64,000 nucleotides of DNA from Apostichopus japonicus (GCF_037975245.1 NC_092582.1:7667001-7731000); one strand, 5' to 3'; shown: positions 47,440 through 59,162, counted from the first letter of the stretch. Notes: generated from the letters alone by a model not told the origin. A program made the numbers and translations.

Positions 47440-49015
47440 AAATGCAACAAAAATAGTAAATGCATCTAGTTAGATTACTGCACATTTGTTAAAACTGATG
47501 AAAGGACATAGTTTGATGTGAAAGATTTGGTGTTATTATATACAAAACAAACAATTCAAAAGATTTGTCTGGTAGCCCTTGAAAGTGAGCTTAAAAAACG
47601 ATAAATAATTTTGTAAATGTGTTCTCAAAGTATGAGAATGCTAATATTACGTTTTGATAGAGAAACAATTTTTAATCATTTAGGATGGATATTTCAAATA
47701 TACTTTAAAAAGATGCAAACGTGACGTCATCTGAGCAAATGCAGATTGCGACATAACCCACGCTGCAGTTGCTACAGTAGTCAAAACAAAAACTGTGTTT
47801 GAGTACAGATTAATTTCTTCCCTAATTTCTGGTGAAATTTCTTATAAATTAGATCTTTTTAATATATCGTTAAGCCATCATGTCTGTTTTGTGATCTTTA
47901 TGTAACACAAGATAACTTTGAACAGCAGACTCTTTGTTCTGTACATTGCGCTGTTCAGCTGCGATGCGAAGAACGTTGCACGTTGGCTACTGTAAATCTG
48001 ATGTTAGCAGATAAGTAACAATTGGAAAAGTTCCCTGAGTTGCAGTATAATCTTACCTGGCAATTTCATATTTGCCTTTCTCTTGTAAAATTTTTTAAAG
48101 TGTTGTTAGACTGCGGATGTGTCCCTTCCACTCCACTTGTAATATTTGCGAACCTTTACAGGAAAAGAGGAAAAGAACACTTGACTGTAAGCACACTTTA
48201 AATGTAGAGAGTAATGAGGCAATGGTATCAGTACTTCATTACTCTCTACATTTAATGTGTGCCAGTATATAAAATTGGGTAAAGAAACTGGACATAAATA
48301 GCCTATTGACTGTAATGATGACTAGCAATCAATATTTTCAACAACTCTGGCATTATCCAAACCCCCTTATGACTAACACAGAACATTGCCAGACCCAGGA
48401 GGAACATAAAAAACAATATTTATTTCTAGAACTGATATAGTATGAACTACATTTAAGTTAATTGATGATGTCACCTTATACTTCACACCTATACAATATG
48501 TTTACCATTTTCTTACTCACTACATTAAAAAGCTTCTTTGGAAATAACACTTTATTTCTACGGACTACCCCTGATGTTAAGGCTAAATTTATGGGAAACA
48601 TATCTGCAAAGATTAACACTTTCAACATAACAAAGTGGAATTAAAATCATAGATCTGGATGATAGAGAGAGTCAGCAGTTGCTGAAAACAACGTTTGATG
48701 GAAATGTTCATGATATCACGTCATTTCAGCCGGCCATGAAAGAGTCTTGGTAACTTTCATAAACAATATTATAACGAGGTCATGAGCATGCATACATTTC
48801 TAGCCATATATTGGAGCTATGCTAAGCAGGAATAACCAGAATGAAAACATTTCATGGTTCCTTGCTGCTGTTCATTAGTTCCATTCATAGGGAAATTTCT
48901 AAGAAAGCCCTAGCTATGACAACAACAGCAATTCATGCACACAGAGCTTTGTTACCAAAGTAATTCTAAGCCCTGCCCTCTCATAAATTTGTATCATATC
49001 AATTGCAACTTACAA
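47440..49015. other. Probable intron of the minus-strand gene
   Basis: A/T-rich, with no coding segment beyond a possible alternative first exon (48057-48069, see findings) and a long inverted repeat (48192-48261). Confidence 0.4.
48192..48261. repeat. 26-bp inverted repeat with 18-nt loop
   Basis: The left arm (48192-48217, CACACTTTAAATGTAGAGAG...) and the right arm (48236-48261, ...CTCTCTACATTTAATGTGTG) are inverted copies with about 24 of 26 positions pairing. It lies about 120 bp upstream, on the minus strand, of the possible alternative first exon at 48057-48069. It may be a tiny MITE remnant. Confidence 0.85.
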
Positions 49016-49019
49016 CATG

Positions 49020-49835
49020 TGTATAGGCTATCTGCCAATATCATCATACCAAGTTTGACGAAATTCCAACCAATAGTAGCCAAGTTATTGCAATTTGGAG
49101 TTTTTCACATTTGACCCCATTACCTCATTAATATTCATGAAATGAGCAGCAAAATCAATAGGGTTATCCTACTCACTATGATCCACCCACCAACTAAGTA
49201 TGGTAATGATCGGTCATCTCCTTGTTGAGATATCTGGACAAACTTTTCAAACCGAAAAATTGCTAAGCCCGCCCCCTCATAAATATGCATGATATCACTG
49301 GCAACACACATCAGTGTGTAAAGACTATCTACCAATATCATCATACCAAGTTTGACGAAATTCCGACTAATAGTAGCCAAGTTATTGCAATTTGGAGTTT
49401 TTAACATTTGACCCCATTACCTCATTAATATTCATGATATGAGCACCAAATCAATAGGGTTAATCTACTCACTATGGGCCACCCACTAAGTATGGTAATG
49501 ATCGGTCATCCCCTTGTTGAGTTATCGTGCATACAAACTTTTCATACCAACATATTGCTAAGCCCTCCCCCTCATAAATATGCATCATTCCTGCAACACA
49601 CATCATTGTCTAAAGACTATCTACCAATATCATCATACCAACTTTGACGAAGTTCCGACTAATAGAAGCCAAGTTATTGCAATTTGGAGTTTTTCACATT
49701 TGACCCTGTGACATCATTAATATTCATGAAATGAGCACCAAAATCAATAGAGTCCATCTACTTACTATGGGTCACCCACCCACTAAGTATGGTAATGATC
49801 GGTCATACCCTTGTTGAGTTATCGTGCATACAAGC
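49020..49835 (+). repeat. ~295-bp tandem repeat, three copies
   Basis: CAAGTTATTGCAATTTGGAG recurs at 49081, 49378 and 49670 (spacing 297 and 292). Each unit also has CATTAATATTCATGA, AAGTATGGTAATGATCGGTC, CTTGTTGAG and TAAGCCC...CCCCTCATAAATATGCAT. Units are about 85-90% alike, so older than the other arrays. It ends in TTATCGTGCATACAAGC followed by a CA repeat, an arrangement I associate with widespread invertebrate repeats. It lies in a predicted intron. Confidence 0.9.
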
Positions 49836-49981
49836 TCAAGCGTCACACACACACGTTTGTAATACATTCCGACCGAGGACCCCATTGTATTTTCCGTTGT
49901 TCAAATTCACGTATCCTAAACTTATCAATACCCCATACAATAGAATTCTTCCAAGGATATGGTGATTCTTTAGAAAGCACA

Positions 49982-50018
49982 ACCGAGGACTTGGAATGCT
50001 TTTGTTCAAGTCCTCGGT
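49982..50018. repeat. 12-bp perfect hairpin
   Basis: ACCGAGGACTTG (49982-49993) and CAAGTCCTCGGT (50007-50018) with a 13-nt loop. A partial extra copy (GACCGAGGAC) lies at about 49871, and flanking CA repeats at 49846 and 50037 bracket the segment. Confidence 0.85.
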
Positions 50019-50163
50019 CAGATAGAAAAACAAACGCACACACACATGCCAATCTGAATACATAGGTTGCTTTTAGCAAGGAACCAAAAATGCATTATGA
50101 AAGGCACTGAATCTTTGTCATCATAGCATCTTAGTTTGTAGTTAATTATTAATATGAACACAC

Positions 50164-50250
50164 CTTTCCCAACTTCCAGCATTGCTTCATGTACCCATGC
50201 CTGGGGATTGTCATGGACATCCTTCTGGCTGTCACTACTTTCTTCTCCAT
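50164..50250 (-). CDS. Internal exon of unidentified minus-strand gene
   Basis: Acceptor TTGTTTTATTCCAG (AG at 50251-50252) and donor GGGAAAG|GTGTG (GT at 50162-50163). The 87-nt exon encodes GEESSDSQKDVHDNPQ then AWVHEAMLEVGK, starting with two bases (AT) that finish a Tyr codon begun by the exon at 52413-52461 and leaving one G for the last exon. The phases chain without error through both junctions. Acidic and hydrophilic, no domain recognised. Confidence 0.65.
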
Positions 50251-50695
50251 CTGGAATAAAACAATAATTTACAATACAAATTTAACCTTCAATGAGCTTC
50301 GATGACTCACGAAATCAGATTCCCTGTTTAAGAAAAGGCAATTGTAAGGCATTTATGCTTATTTTACCCATTCAACATTAAAATGCATAGACATCACATA
50401 AACTTTCAACTTTTTGTGCCCCTCAACAATTGACTCCCCCTAAATGCCACGCCAAGTCTGAACCAATATAGACCTCAAAAAGTTTACACTGTTAACTGGA
50501 TTGAAGCTTTGACTGTCAATTTAAATACTTAAAACATGTAAACATGTGTACAAAAAGCCATGTCATTAGTCTTACTAAGGGTTAACTTTTTTTGAGCTAT
50601 TCCAAAAAGGACTTAGTCCTCTGCTGACAAAGATCTCTAGAGAATGAGGATCACTACCACTGAAATGATAAAGAACTAACATGGATATTCTCAGA
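50251..50695. other. Intronic DNA
   Basis: Nothing beyond the acceptor region of the neighbouring exon; A/T-rich. Confidence 0.4.
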
Positions 50696-50699
50696 AATA

Positions 50700-51195
50700 A
50701 TTTTTTGATCATTAACATAAATTATGAAAAGCAGAGGCTCAAGGATAGACTGATATCTAACAGATCAGTATTGTAATTTTTGGAAACTCATAATGTGTGT
50801 TCTGTTGTTTGAATCTAGCTTCTGATCCAGCCTTACAAATTTCCAGGGAAACCATATGTATAGTTTTGTAAAAATTATATAGTGGTCAATGGTATCAAAG
50901 ACTTTGAAGCAGTCTTAGAACACTGCGTCAGAGAATGATTGTTAATAGTAACATGAATGAGTTTGTTGATTACATCAATGTCAGTGTCAGTTCAGTAGAA
51001 AGACCTTGGTGAAGACCTTACTTAATATTAGATGAAATGCAATGTTTGTTGAGGAAACCATTACGCTATTACACATAAATCTTTCAAAACCTTTTGAAAC
51101 AGACGAAAACCCTGTCATTGGTTGATAGCAATGTCATCTGTATGACCTTGCTCATAGATTGATACTACCTTAGTAACTTTAAGCTTGTCGGACAT
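50700..51195 (-). pseudogene. CR1/jockey-like LINE reverse transcriptase relic
   Basis: Reading the minus strand from 51192: SDKLKVTKVVPIYEQGHTDD, then a short jump to NxRPxS-like VLSVFSKVFERFMCNRV and FLNKHCISSN, then FHQGLSTEL, CFKVFDTIDH, and finally SILEPLLFIIYVNDQ. These match in order the P-K-VIPIFKKGD, NYRPISVLxxFSKIFE, FGF..GxSTE, KAFDTIDH and GPLLFxIYINDI blocks of CR1/jockey-type reverse transcriptases. Frameshifts and stops disable it, and the catalytic FADD block is missing. It lies in an intron, on the same strand as the candidate gene. Confidence 0.78.
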
Positions 51196-51312
51196 CTTGA
51201 CATTTGTATCAGTAATGCTGGAGTAGGATGAACAGTTTGTCAACTGCACATGCGTAAATACACCATTAATAATATGCACAAGATTTTGTTTCTATCAGTA
51301 AAAACACTTATA

Positions 51313-52327
51313 GTCAGTTGGGGTAAAAAAAAAACAACCCCTTTTTATAGAAGGGGAATATTTAGCCAAAGTTCCAATTTATTTTGGGTGATAGTCCTAT
51401 ATGTCTAGTTTATTATTATATAATTTCTGGAACCCTATGTCACTTCGCTGCCAATCAGCGCTTTTCATCGAATCAAGCGAATGCTAAACGAGCAAAATTT
51501 GAAGTTTGTACCACATATCCGAAACTTTCTCCTGCATACCCAGCTTCTATGATGTGGAGATTATTCCAGCAGTTACAGCATAGCAGTTAGTGATACTACA
51601 CTCCCCCATGGTAGAATTACTCCAACTTCATTCACGCTTCATGGGGGGGGGCCTTGTTTTTTTTTACCCCCAAAAAATGATGCGAATGGGGTAAAAAAAA
51701 ACAAGTACTTTCCGGCTCCAATGTACTCCCTATTTTGCCCGAATGGATAAATTTTTCCATAATGTTGATTTTAGAGGTTAGGCAAATAGTTTTCATGTCT
51801 GTCATGTGTCAAAAATGTTAAATAATTGGGCAGAAGTAACTGAAATTGGCTCAACTCTAATGTTTCTACTATATTACACCACATTTGTGTAGCATCATAT
51901 ACACACTGTACAGTATGAATATGGCTTAGCATGACATATGACACGAGCCATCCATAATTACGAATTAAGACAATTTCACATTTTTTTTTCCTTTTTCATG
52001 TAAAGGTAATAGCTCATACTTAGATGTAATTATATGCAAACATGATTTTAAGATACATTCATGAAGAAAATAGCTGTTTTCTAGCATTGTTTTTTTTTAC
52101 CCCGGTACTGTTTTTTTTTACCCCGAATTAAGCAAATTTTGGGGGTAAAAAAAAAACATTTTTCGCAAAAAACGACACTTTCCATTTACAAAATAGTTAT
52201 TTTTGTTAGATTCTCTTTAAGAGAATCCCACTCTACACACTTGAACATTGGAACCGAAACAATACCTCTTACTCATCAATTTTTAGAGCAAACTTTAGGT
52301 AAATTGTTTTTTCTTACCCCACTTGAC
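51313..52327. mobile_element. 1.0-kb element with TATA/TA duplication and repeated terminal motif
   Basis: Left end GTCAGTTGGGGTAAAAAA; right end read on the other strand GTCAAGTGGGGTAAGAAAAA. TATA flanks both sides exactly (51309-51312, 52328-52331), so the target duplication is TATA or TA; TA would fit Tc1/mariner-type elements. The terminal core GGGGTAAAAAAA recurs inside at about 51654 (inverted), 51688, 52087 (inverted), 52108 (inverted) and 52140. The pair at 51653-51670 and 51688-51705 forms a perfect 18-bp hairpin. No transposase ORF. It lies in a predicted intron. Confidence 0.72.
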
Positions 52328-52412
52328 TATAATTATTCTTCAATTTTCATTTGGTCACAATTAAAAAAATTATTCAGAGGCCAAAATAATTATTAACTAA
52401 AATGAAACTTAC

Positions 52413-52461
52413 ATGTATTTTCATCATAGGATAAGGGATATGAAGCAGAACTTTGGTGTTT
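52413..52461 (-). CDS. Internal exon of unidentified minus-strand gene
   Basis: Donor ACAT|GTAAGTTTC (GT at 52411-52412) is strong. Starting at 52461 after TATTTTAAAG, the 49 nt read KHQSSASYPLSYDENT plus one base that makes Tyr with the next exon. A second possible acceptor, after ACCAAAG, would start the exon at 52450; this is the choice that keeps frame with the exon at 54642-54694 (AG+T = Ser). With the first acceptor and that upstream exon, a different frame would run to a stop in the last exon. Ser/Tyr-rich, no domain recognised. Confidence 0.5.
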
Positions 52462-52499
52462 CTTTAAAATATTGTTAAGACATCCATGATAAATAAAAG

Positions 52500-54320
52500 C
52501 AAGAGCACCAATGGTGCATAAACTAATACTAAGTAATGTGATATTTATTTAGAGGAGATTGCATTTGCAAGGTCAATGTAGAAAGGTGGGTGGTGGGGGG
52601 GGGGGCGTAAACTTTCAGACAATGCACAACAATATACAGCAAATTAATACTCTAACCGAGTCTGCAAAAAGAGATATTTGTGGAAAAAAGCTTTAACAAT
52701 CTTAAAGTGGTAAAATGTACTTAAATACTTTCAACAGTTTTTCTTAAATTTTTAACTTTCATTTTGATTGGAAACTTATTTTTAGTAAACATTTTCACTG
52801 CAATGTTTATGCTCCTCTCTATAAGATCCCATTACTGAAAAGGAAATGAACTCAGATCAGGTCAACAAAATGTAACTGAATACTGTGGTTTGTGCTGTGG
52901 ACCGGCAATAATGACCCACTTACCAATTGAAGGCTCAGTTCTGATCAGTTTCAACTCAACTAGTATTAAAGGCATGTAATGTGATATGATTACCAGGCAG
53001 ACCATGAATTGGCAAACACCATGGCCTTGTTCTTATATTCAGATTACAATCACATGTAAACAGTGAGAGGAATAATCAATCAACTTAACTGATTCCCTCT
53101 CATGCACACTAATGTGTATTTGACACAGGCTGTGGTATATGGCTGTACTATGACTATGTACCTATCAGTTGTAAGAGGGACTCAGTGACATCCTCCTCAC
53201 CCCTGGAGTGGTGCATTAAATGTGCATCATGTCCAAAGATTTATGTGACTAAGGCGTCCATCAAAGTGGACATTTGGTGCACCATTACAACTACAATAAG
53301 TGTGTCAAGGTGCATCAATGTGCCACAAAGAATCTTTCACGGGCAGCAAATGGTCAGTCAATTAATGTAAATTTGATGTGGGTCAACGACATGCATCAAT
53401 GTATCAAATTTACTATGCAAGGATGTGTCAAATGTCCAGCTTAATTTTAAATATTGAGGCACCTATCCCGTGGGTCCGAGGGTGCATCATACAATTGATA
53501 GGTCCATTATATAAACCTACACCTGAAAAAGTTCTAAATGCATTAACTTATGGTGACAAATGTAAAGGTACCCCCAAATAGATCCTGTCCAAATGAAAAT
53601 TTCTGAACATGCTAAATAGGCCATTAACCTATGATAATTTTGACCAACCGTCACCATCAACCATTTTTAACGTGAGAAGGGAAGCATATTTTGTGTGTTG
53701 ACAAAACCCCTGATAATTCTCGACCCCTAACTGACCTGTGACCTCAACTTTCTTGAATACCACTGATGCTACCTTACTTGACAATCATTGTACAAGTTTC
53801 TTCGTTTATCCACCAAGGACTAAGCAACATATATGTATTTTTTTACAGGTGGATCAATAGTCACATAGGATAGAGCTGCAACATGGCTATAGCTCAAACT
53901 AGTATGAGCTAAAAACTAGCCAATCGAAACTCATGCCATCCATGCATTATTCTCACATATAACTGTGTTGCTAGAAACTCCCAGACTGCGTAAATACCTA
54001 CTGTACATATATGTGTAGGTGTACACGAGAGTGTGTACCTCATGTGCAGTCAATGTGCTCTGTTTATAAACACCGCAACTGTCTCAATAGCTGGGTTGAA
54101 GGTTTCTAATTTTAACTGTTTTTTATTAGCTTCATACTTTTGTTTTGTTAGTTAATTTTGATTTGTGTAAAAAAACATGATTACAAAAAACAGAAATGGA
54201 AGCAATGCAAGTTTTCCGTTTCAGTTGGTAGGTTCCAGTATTTCCATTCGTTTGATGGACGCAATCATGGGAAATGGGTTCCTCTAAAAATCCAATAGTT
54301 AGTAAGACGGTTCCCAAACA
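52500..54320. other. Unassigned, probably intronic DNA
   Basis: No exon compatible in phase with the flanking ones was found. A minus-strand segment at about 52922-52957 has a perfect GTAAGT donor, but its only open frame does not connect to the exon at 52413-52461. A poly-G run lies at about 52596. Confidence 0.4.
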
Positions 54321-54325
54321 ACTGC

Positions 54326-54482
54326 CCCCTGGACGATTCCCACCCGGACGATTCCCACCCGGACAATTCCCACCCGGACAATTGCAAAGCCCGACAATTG
54401 CCCCTTGGACAATTCCCACTCCAGACAATTCCCACCCATGACAATTTTCCCCCGGACAATCCCCCTCCACGGAAATTTCCAC
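54326..54482 (+). repeat. 15-16-bp minisatellite
   Basis: Repeats of CCCACCCGGACAATT and variants (CCCACCCGGACGATT, CCCTTGGACAATT, CCCACTCCAGACAATT), about 10 units, degrading to the right. The minus-strand ORF of GGNCPGGNRPGG-type repeats is a by-product. Confidence 0.88.
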
Positions 54483-54641
54483 TAAGACCCCCCAGTAGGG
54501 CAATCATTACATTTCATAACATTTTGGACCCCCCCCATGGAAATTCCTGCACATGCCCCTGAAAATCAATCACAAGTCAATCAAAAGTTTAAAAAGTTAC
54601 ATTTGGTAGGGATGAGTTGTATATAACTTAACTAATATCAC

Positions 54642-54694
54642 CTCAAAAATTTGCCCCCTTCGTGAACGTTTACAGCATCTTTTTCAGTGGCCAT
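54642..54694 (-). CDS. Candidate first coding exon of the minus-strand gene
   Basis: From ATG at 54692-54694 the minus strand reads MATEKDAVNVHEGGKFL, then two bases (AG) before GTGATATT (donor GT at 54640-54641). The frame is open further upstream (LHMCHGCKR before the Met, back to a stop at about 54764), so the true start could be the earlier ATG at 54714, or an acceptor (CTAACACAG) may make this an internal exon. The donor is weaker than others in the gene. Joined to 52450 it gives GGKFL-S-SASYPLSYDEN. Linkage is inferred from frame alone. Confidence 0.42.
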
Positions 54695-55029
54695 ACGCTT
54701 GCATCCGTGGCACATGTGTAATTTTTTGACAGAACTAGCATATTGAGCATTTATGCTGTGTTAGATTTTGTGCAATTTGAATGCATAGTTGATGGCTAGA
54801 CCAGAGAAACGTTCGCACGCTTCTCGTGCACTAGCTAGGTTGATACTCTCATAGAAGAGCGGGAGCCCAGAGGGTTTGGTTAGCTGGGAAGGTAACCAAT
54901 TGCCTGGTACATCAAATTGTTCACAGTGCATTCCTGTATATGAAACCAGACGACTGGCAAACCGGCTATTTTGGGTGTGGCTGGGAGAGCAAGTTTAAGG
55001 TCACCTATTAGCTAATCTAGATCAGCTTT

Positions 55030-55815
55030 CGTGGTAACCACATCAAAGTAAGTACAATGTGTCAGGTATGGCCCCAAGAGCAACAAATGGCCATTGCCAG
55101 TAATTATTGGAGGTGGGGTACACCTGCCAGTGATCAATAATTGACCCCTCACAGCTGACCTAGGTCAGCTCATGAGGTAACCACTTGAAACCTACTGGAA
55201 ATGTTGGTTAGGACTTCAGATACAAGGGATGGGCATTGCCAGTAGTTTTTATTGGTGGCTTACTCCTGCCAGTAGACCCCAAAAATGCCCATCCCCCATT
55301 GACCTAGATGAGCTCATGATGTAACAAGTTGAAAACTTACTGGAAAATGATAGGTATCACTCATATGTTAGGGATGGGCATTTCCACTTAATTTATATTG
55401 GGGGGGGGTCCCCCTGCCAGTAAACCCACAAAATGCCCATCCCCTCATTGACCTAGGTCAGCTCATGAGGTAACCAGTTGAAACCTACTGGAAAATGATA
55501 GGTATCACTTCATATGCAAGGGATGGGCATTTCCAGTAATTTATATTGGTGGGGTACCCCTGCCAGTAGACCCTCAAAATGCCCATCCCTTCTAGACCCA
55601 GGTCAGCTCATGAGGTAACCAGTTGAAAACTACTTGAAACTGATTGGCAAGACTCTGTAAGTGATGGGCATTTCCAGTAATTTCTATTAGTGGGGTACCC
55701 CTGCCAGTAGACCCCCAAAATGCCCATCCCCTCATTGACCTAGGTGAGCTCATGATTTAACCAGTTGAAACCTACTGGAAATGATAGGTTATACTTCGTA
55801 TGTAAGGAGGGGCAT
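55030..55815 (+). repeat. ~145-bp tandem repeat with a hairpin per unit
   Basis: GGGATGGGCATTTCCAGTAA starts recur at 55226, 55371, 55520, 55661 and about 55805 (spacing 141-149). Each unit has an inverted copy (AAATGCCCATCCC) about 45 nt downstream, flanking the palindrome GGGGTACCCC, then TTGACCTAGGTCAGCTCATG and GTAACCAGTTGAAACCTACT. The first unit (about 55030-55200) is more diverged. Confidence 0.92.
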
Positions 55816-58490
55816 TTCAGTTACAAGAGATATCACAACTTTTGACTAAGCAGCCATTGTGTTATTCAAATTTATTAAAACGTGATCTTCAGTGTTTTGT
55901 ACTTTGTGTGAGCAGAAAACTACCATATTTTATTTTCTCAATGAGTAAGAATCAGCCCAAAATCTGTAATAGCTGTGTACACACACAATGCTACACACTC
56001 ATCACTCATAATGGCATTGAGCTATGTGTGCTTCTGGAAGTCACAGTAACTATAAAATCACATCACAAGGCCATTAACCTTGAAACATTTATGGGCAGCA
56101 TACTCCTGCAGTGTTAGGTGCTAGAGCTGAAAACTCACCAGTTACATGCAACTACTTAGCTATGTAGCCTATAGAACCCAGCTATGTAGACATTGGCCAT
56201 GTACAAGACAAAGTACCAGTATTGAGCTGTAGTACTTGAATCTAGGATTCTGGGGACTTTTCTAATTTTTATTACTCTTAACTGGTTTTCATATTCCGTT
56301 TTATAAATATGTACATTCATGTATTTATACTGGGTTTTCATAAATTTGAAACTTGGATGAAAGAAGACAATTAGGTCAGGAAATATGGTCATGAAAGCAG
56401 TGGTTATAATCCAAATTCCTTAAACTGTTTTATAACCACCTTAGAGGAAGTTTACTGGGACATTCAGTCATTGTGTTCATTTAGATGAGAACAATTTGGA
56501 AATAAAAGGCCTCAAGGAAGTACTTTCTGAAGCTTCTAGCAATTACAGCATTTTATAATTTTGTGCCAATACAGAAGTTTCTTTTAATGAGCTTCATGGA
56601 GGATGTGTCTTTTTTTTTCATTTTGTAAATCCTTTTGAGAGTGTTAGAACCTCTGGCAAGTTTTGTAGTTGTTACAAAAAGGATTTGATTGAAGGGGAGG
56701 GGGGGGGGGGTTGGGGAATAAGGTCCTTTTAACGATGCACAATCCTCTTGACTCATACACGTACAGTACACCTTATAATACTTGTCCAGTCTAAGTAAAT
56801 CTTAGTAGCTGGAAGACAAAGCTTGAATATTCAGGGAATATTTTTCTTTTCTTCTCTGTGATTTTAAAACTGGGTCTAGAATTGGTTTACTTTTGAAAAT
56901 TTGAATGGAAAATGGTCTCACACACATTGAACCAATTTCTATTAAATTAAACATTATATTCACTATTCACATTTTGTATACAGCATGTATTGTCCACAAT
57001 CTTTTAACTTTTTGCATATTTGGAGTGTGAAAGAGTGGGACATTGCCAACCAGTTCTCATTTTGCCAGATATCCTGCTTTGATACAAAATTAATTAACCA
57101 CAACTCTGCAACATGACAGAGGATGACAAAATAAAGACAACCTCTCACAGAAATTGTCAACATCTACTGTACTAACATCATAATTTTCCGGACAGTGGGT
57201 ATGCTGGTCACCTTGTGACAATATTTTAAACAATATTGCAACTGTTAAGAAATAATGAAGTTTTTACTATCAAATTCATGAACAGGAAAATTGCACCATT
57301 TAATGACATTTTAGGAGCTCTACAAGATTTCAAATCAAAATTGATATTTGAGATCTGTCCAATTATGAAAATTTTAATTTTATTCCCTATCTTCGATATG
57401 GGTGACAACGTCCCAGGGTGATTTTCTTCCAACTACTAGTATAAAATAATGCTTAAGTGAGTCATTTAGTATGTGAGATGTGATGTGGATGTACAGTAAG
57501 TGAGATGAGGGAAAATATATAAATCGGCTACCATCAGTCAACCAGAGGTGTCGATATTAATGGTATTTTTGTGAAGGTGAACACCTCAACAATCAACTCT
57601 GGATTCTTGTTCTACATAAATGAAATAATCTTGTTTGCTTTGGGGCAGATGACTTCACCTTGCATGATGGGAGATAAAGCGTATCAGAGATTTTAGGGCT
57701 TAGTTCCATTGCCACTAATCAACATACAAATAGATTAAATTTAAAGAAATGTAAACCATAGGGCAACTAAAAAATGTGTGGAAGGAATTTCTTCCTACTT
57801 CGTAACCTTGAATGGATATAACATCTTCTTCCCCAAATTCACACATAACCCTTTATGCTCTCCTGTTCACAAATTCGAAAAATGAAGTAATCTTAATGCG
57901 GGAACAACTGTAAAATTTGGTCTTAACTTGTCATTTTCTTGTTACAAAGTGAGAATTTGCAAAAAGCAGTGATCATGTGATACAAATTGATTTGTGACAT
58001 TATGATAATGACTGGCATCTTGCAGTGATACAGTATGAGTGATACAGTATGAGCCTAGTTTATTGTATTGCACTGCACTTTGACCGTGTTTACTTTGACC
58101 CATCGATGCTATACTCCACTGAACTGGGAACCCTGAATATGCATGTGAAAAGAGACAAAGGGTTGGATGGGCATGTTATGTTGGTTTATGACCAGGATTC
58201 AAGGTTATGTGTGCTACCTTTCACACTCTGTGCATGTTTGTTGTCTAGGTTCCTTCAAATACGGGATCCAAAATTGAAAAAAGACAAGGATAATCTCTTT
58301 TTTGCAGTATATACCTGTTAGATAAAGGGTATCTAAAAATACACCAATTTTTTGCTGTACCAGGGCCCATCCAGGCAGCAGCCAATAATGGTCATGTGGC
58401 CCACATATGATTCATTTATATGGAAAGAGAGCAGGATGATTCTCTAAGTGAATTACAAATTGGTAAATGTTTCATATACATACACAGGTA
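55816..58490. other. Unassigned DNA
   Basis: No splice-bounded coding segment accepted. A poly-G run lies at about 56699. The ORF at 58049-58321 (plus) contains a basic patch but has no recognisable domain. Confidence 0.35.
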
Positions 58491-58497
58491 CACACAC

Positions 58498-58743
58498 CAG
58501 GCGCAGATCCAGGGGATGCCCAACCAGGCTGATTGAGTCCCCTAATTCTGTGTGTGCATAATTGTAAATTATTGTACATTGGATTTTTTTGGTGGGTGGG
58601 GTAGAAGGGCTCCTCTTTTACAATTTTCTGTGAGATAAACCCCAGAAATCCCCCTCCCCCCTTCAATGTAGACAAGCTGTCAGTGCTCTCATGTGATGTC
58701 CTAAAATGATCCCCCTCTTTCATAAACCCTGGATCCACCACTG
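58498..58743. mobile_element. Short inverted-repeat element of the GC-rich-end type
   Basis: Left end CAGGCGCAGATCCAGGG; right end read on the other strand CAGTGGTGGATCCAGGG. The shared GATCCAGGG core recalls the GTATCCAGG ends at 2927 and 5121 and the CAGTGG starts of the two hAT-like MITEs. A C-rich block sits inside the right end. No matching target duplication was found, so the boundaries may be off by a few bases. Confidence 0.55.
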
Positions 58744-59000
58744 CAGCACATTATTACTATATGTTGCCAGCATTTTTTGCCAGGAATTTAAAGGGTGTGA
58801 AGACTCGCGCACAAGAAAACGTCTAATGCCGGTTAGCTGACCTAGTATCGAATGAGGTATAACAGAAGTGTTAGACACCACCATCGATCACAGAAAATAC
58901 ACACACACAGCTTGCTACCATTGGTAATTAGACACAAGTGTACAGTCAGTGCATACAGCTGCGGTCAATAACCAAAGCACAGTGTACATGCAATACAGCG

Positions 59001-59162
59001 ATGGACATCTCAGGTCCAGCTAAAGATAATAACGTATCAGAAAGTACTGTACTGTCTGCATTTTGCAGCGACACGAACAAAACGTCACTTGCAAGCAACG
59101 GAAAGTTAACTTTCTCAGATGGCTGCACGCAGTTTGGGGCGAGTCTCGATCAATGCCTTTAA
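59001..59162 (+). CDS. Short ORF, possible 5' coding exon
   Basis: ATG in good context (G at -3 and +4), 53 codons starting MDISGPAKDNNVSESTVLSA, with polar, balanced composition, in a locally CpG-richer stretch (58800-59000) with a CCATTGG at about 58919. No domain, no clear donor before the stop. It could be a first exon of a plus-strand gene or chance. Confidence 0.2.
   Translation: MDISGPAKDNNVSESTVLSAFCSDTNKTSLASNGKLTFSDGCTQFGASLDQCL

Noticed and set aside
52922-52957. Exon-like minus-strand segment with a GTAAGT donor
   Set aside because: Its only open frame cannot join the exon at 52413-52461 in phase.
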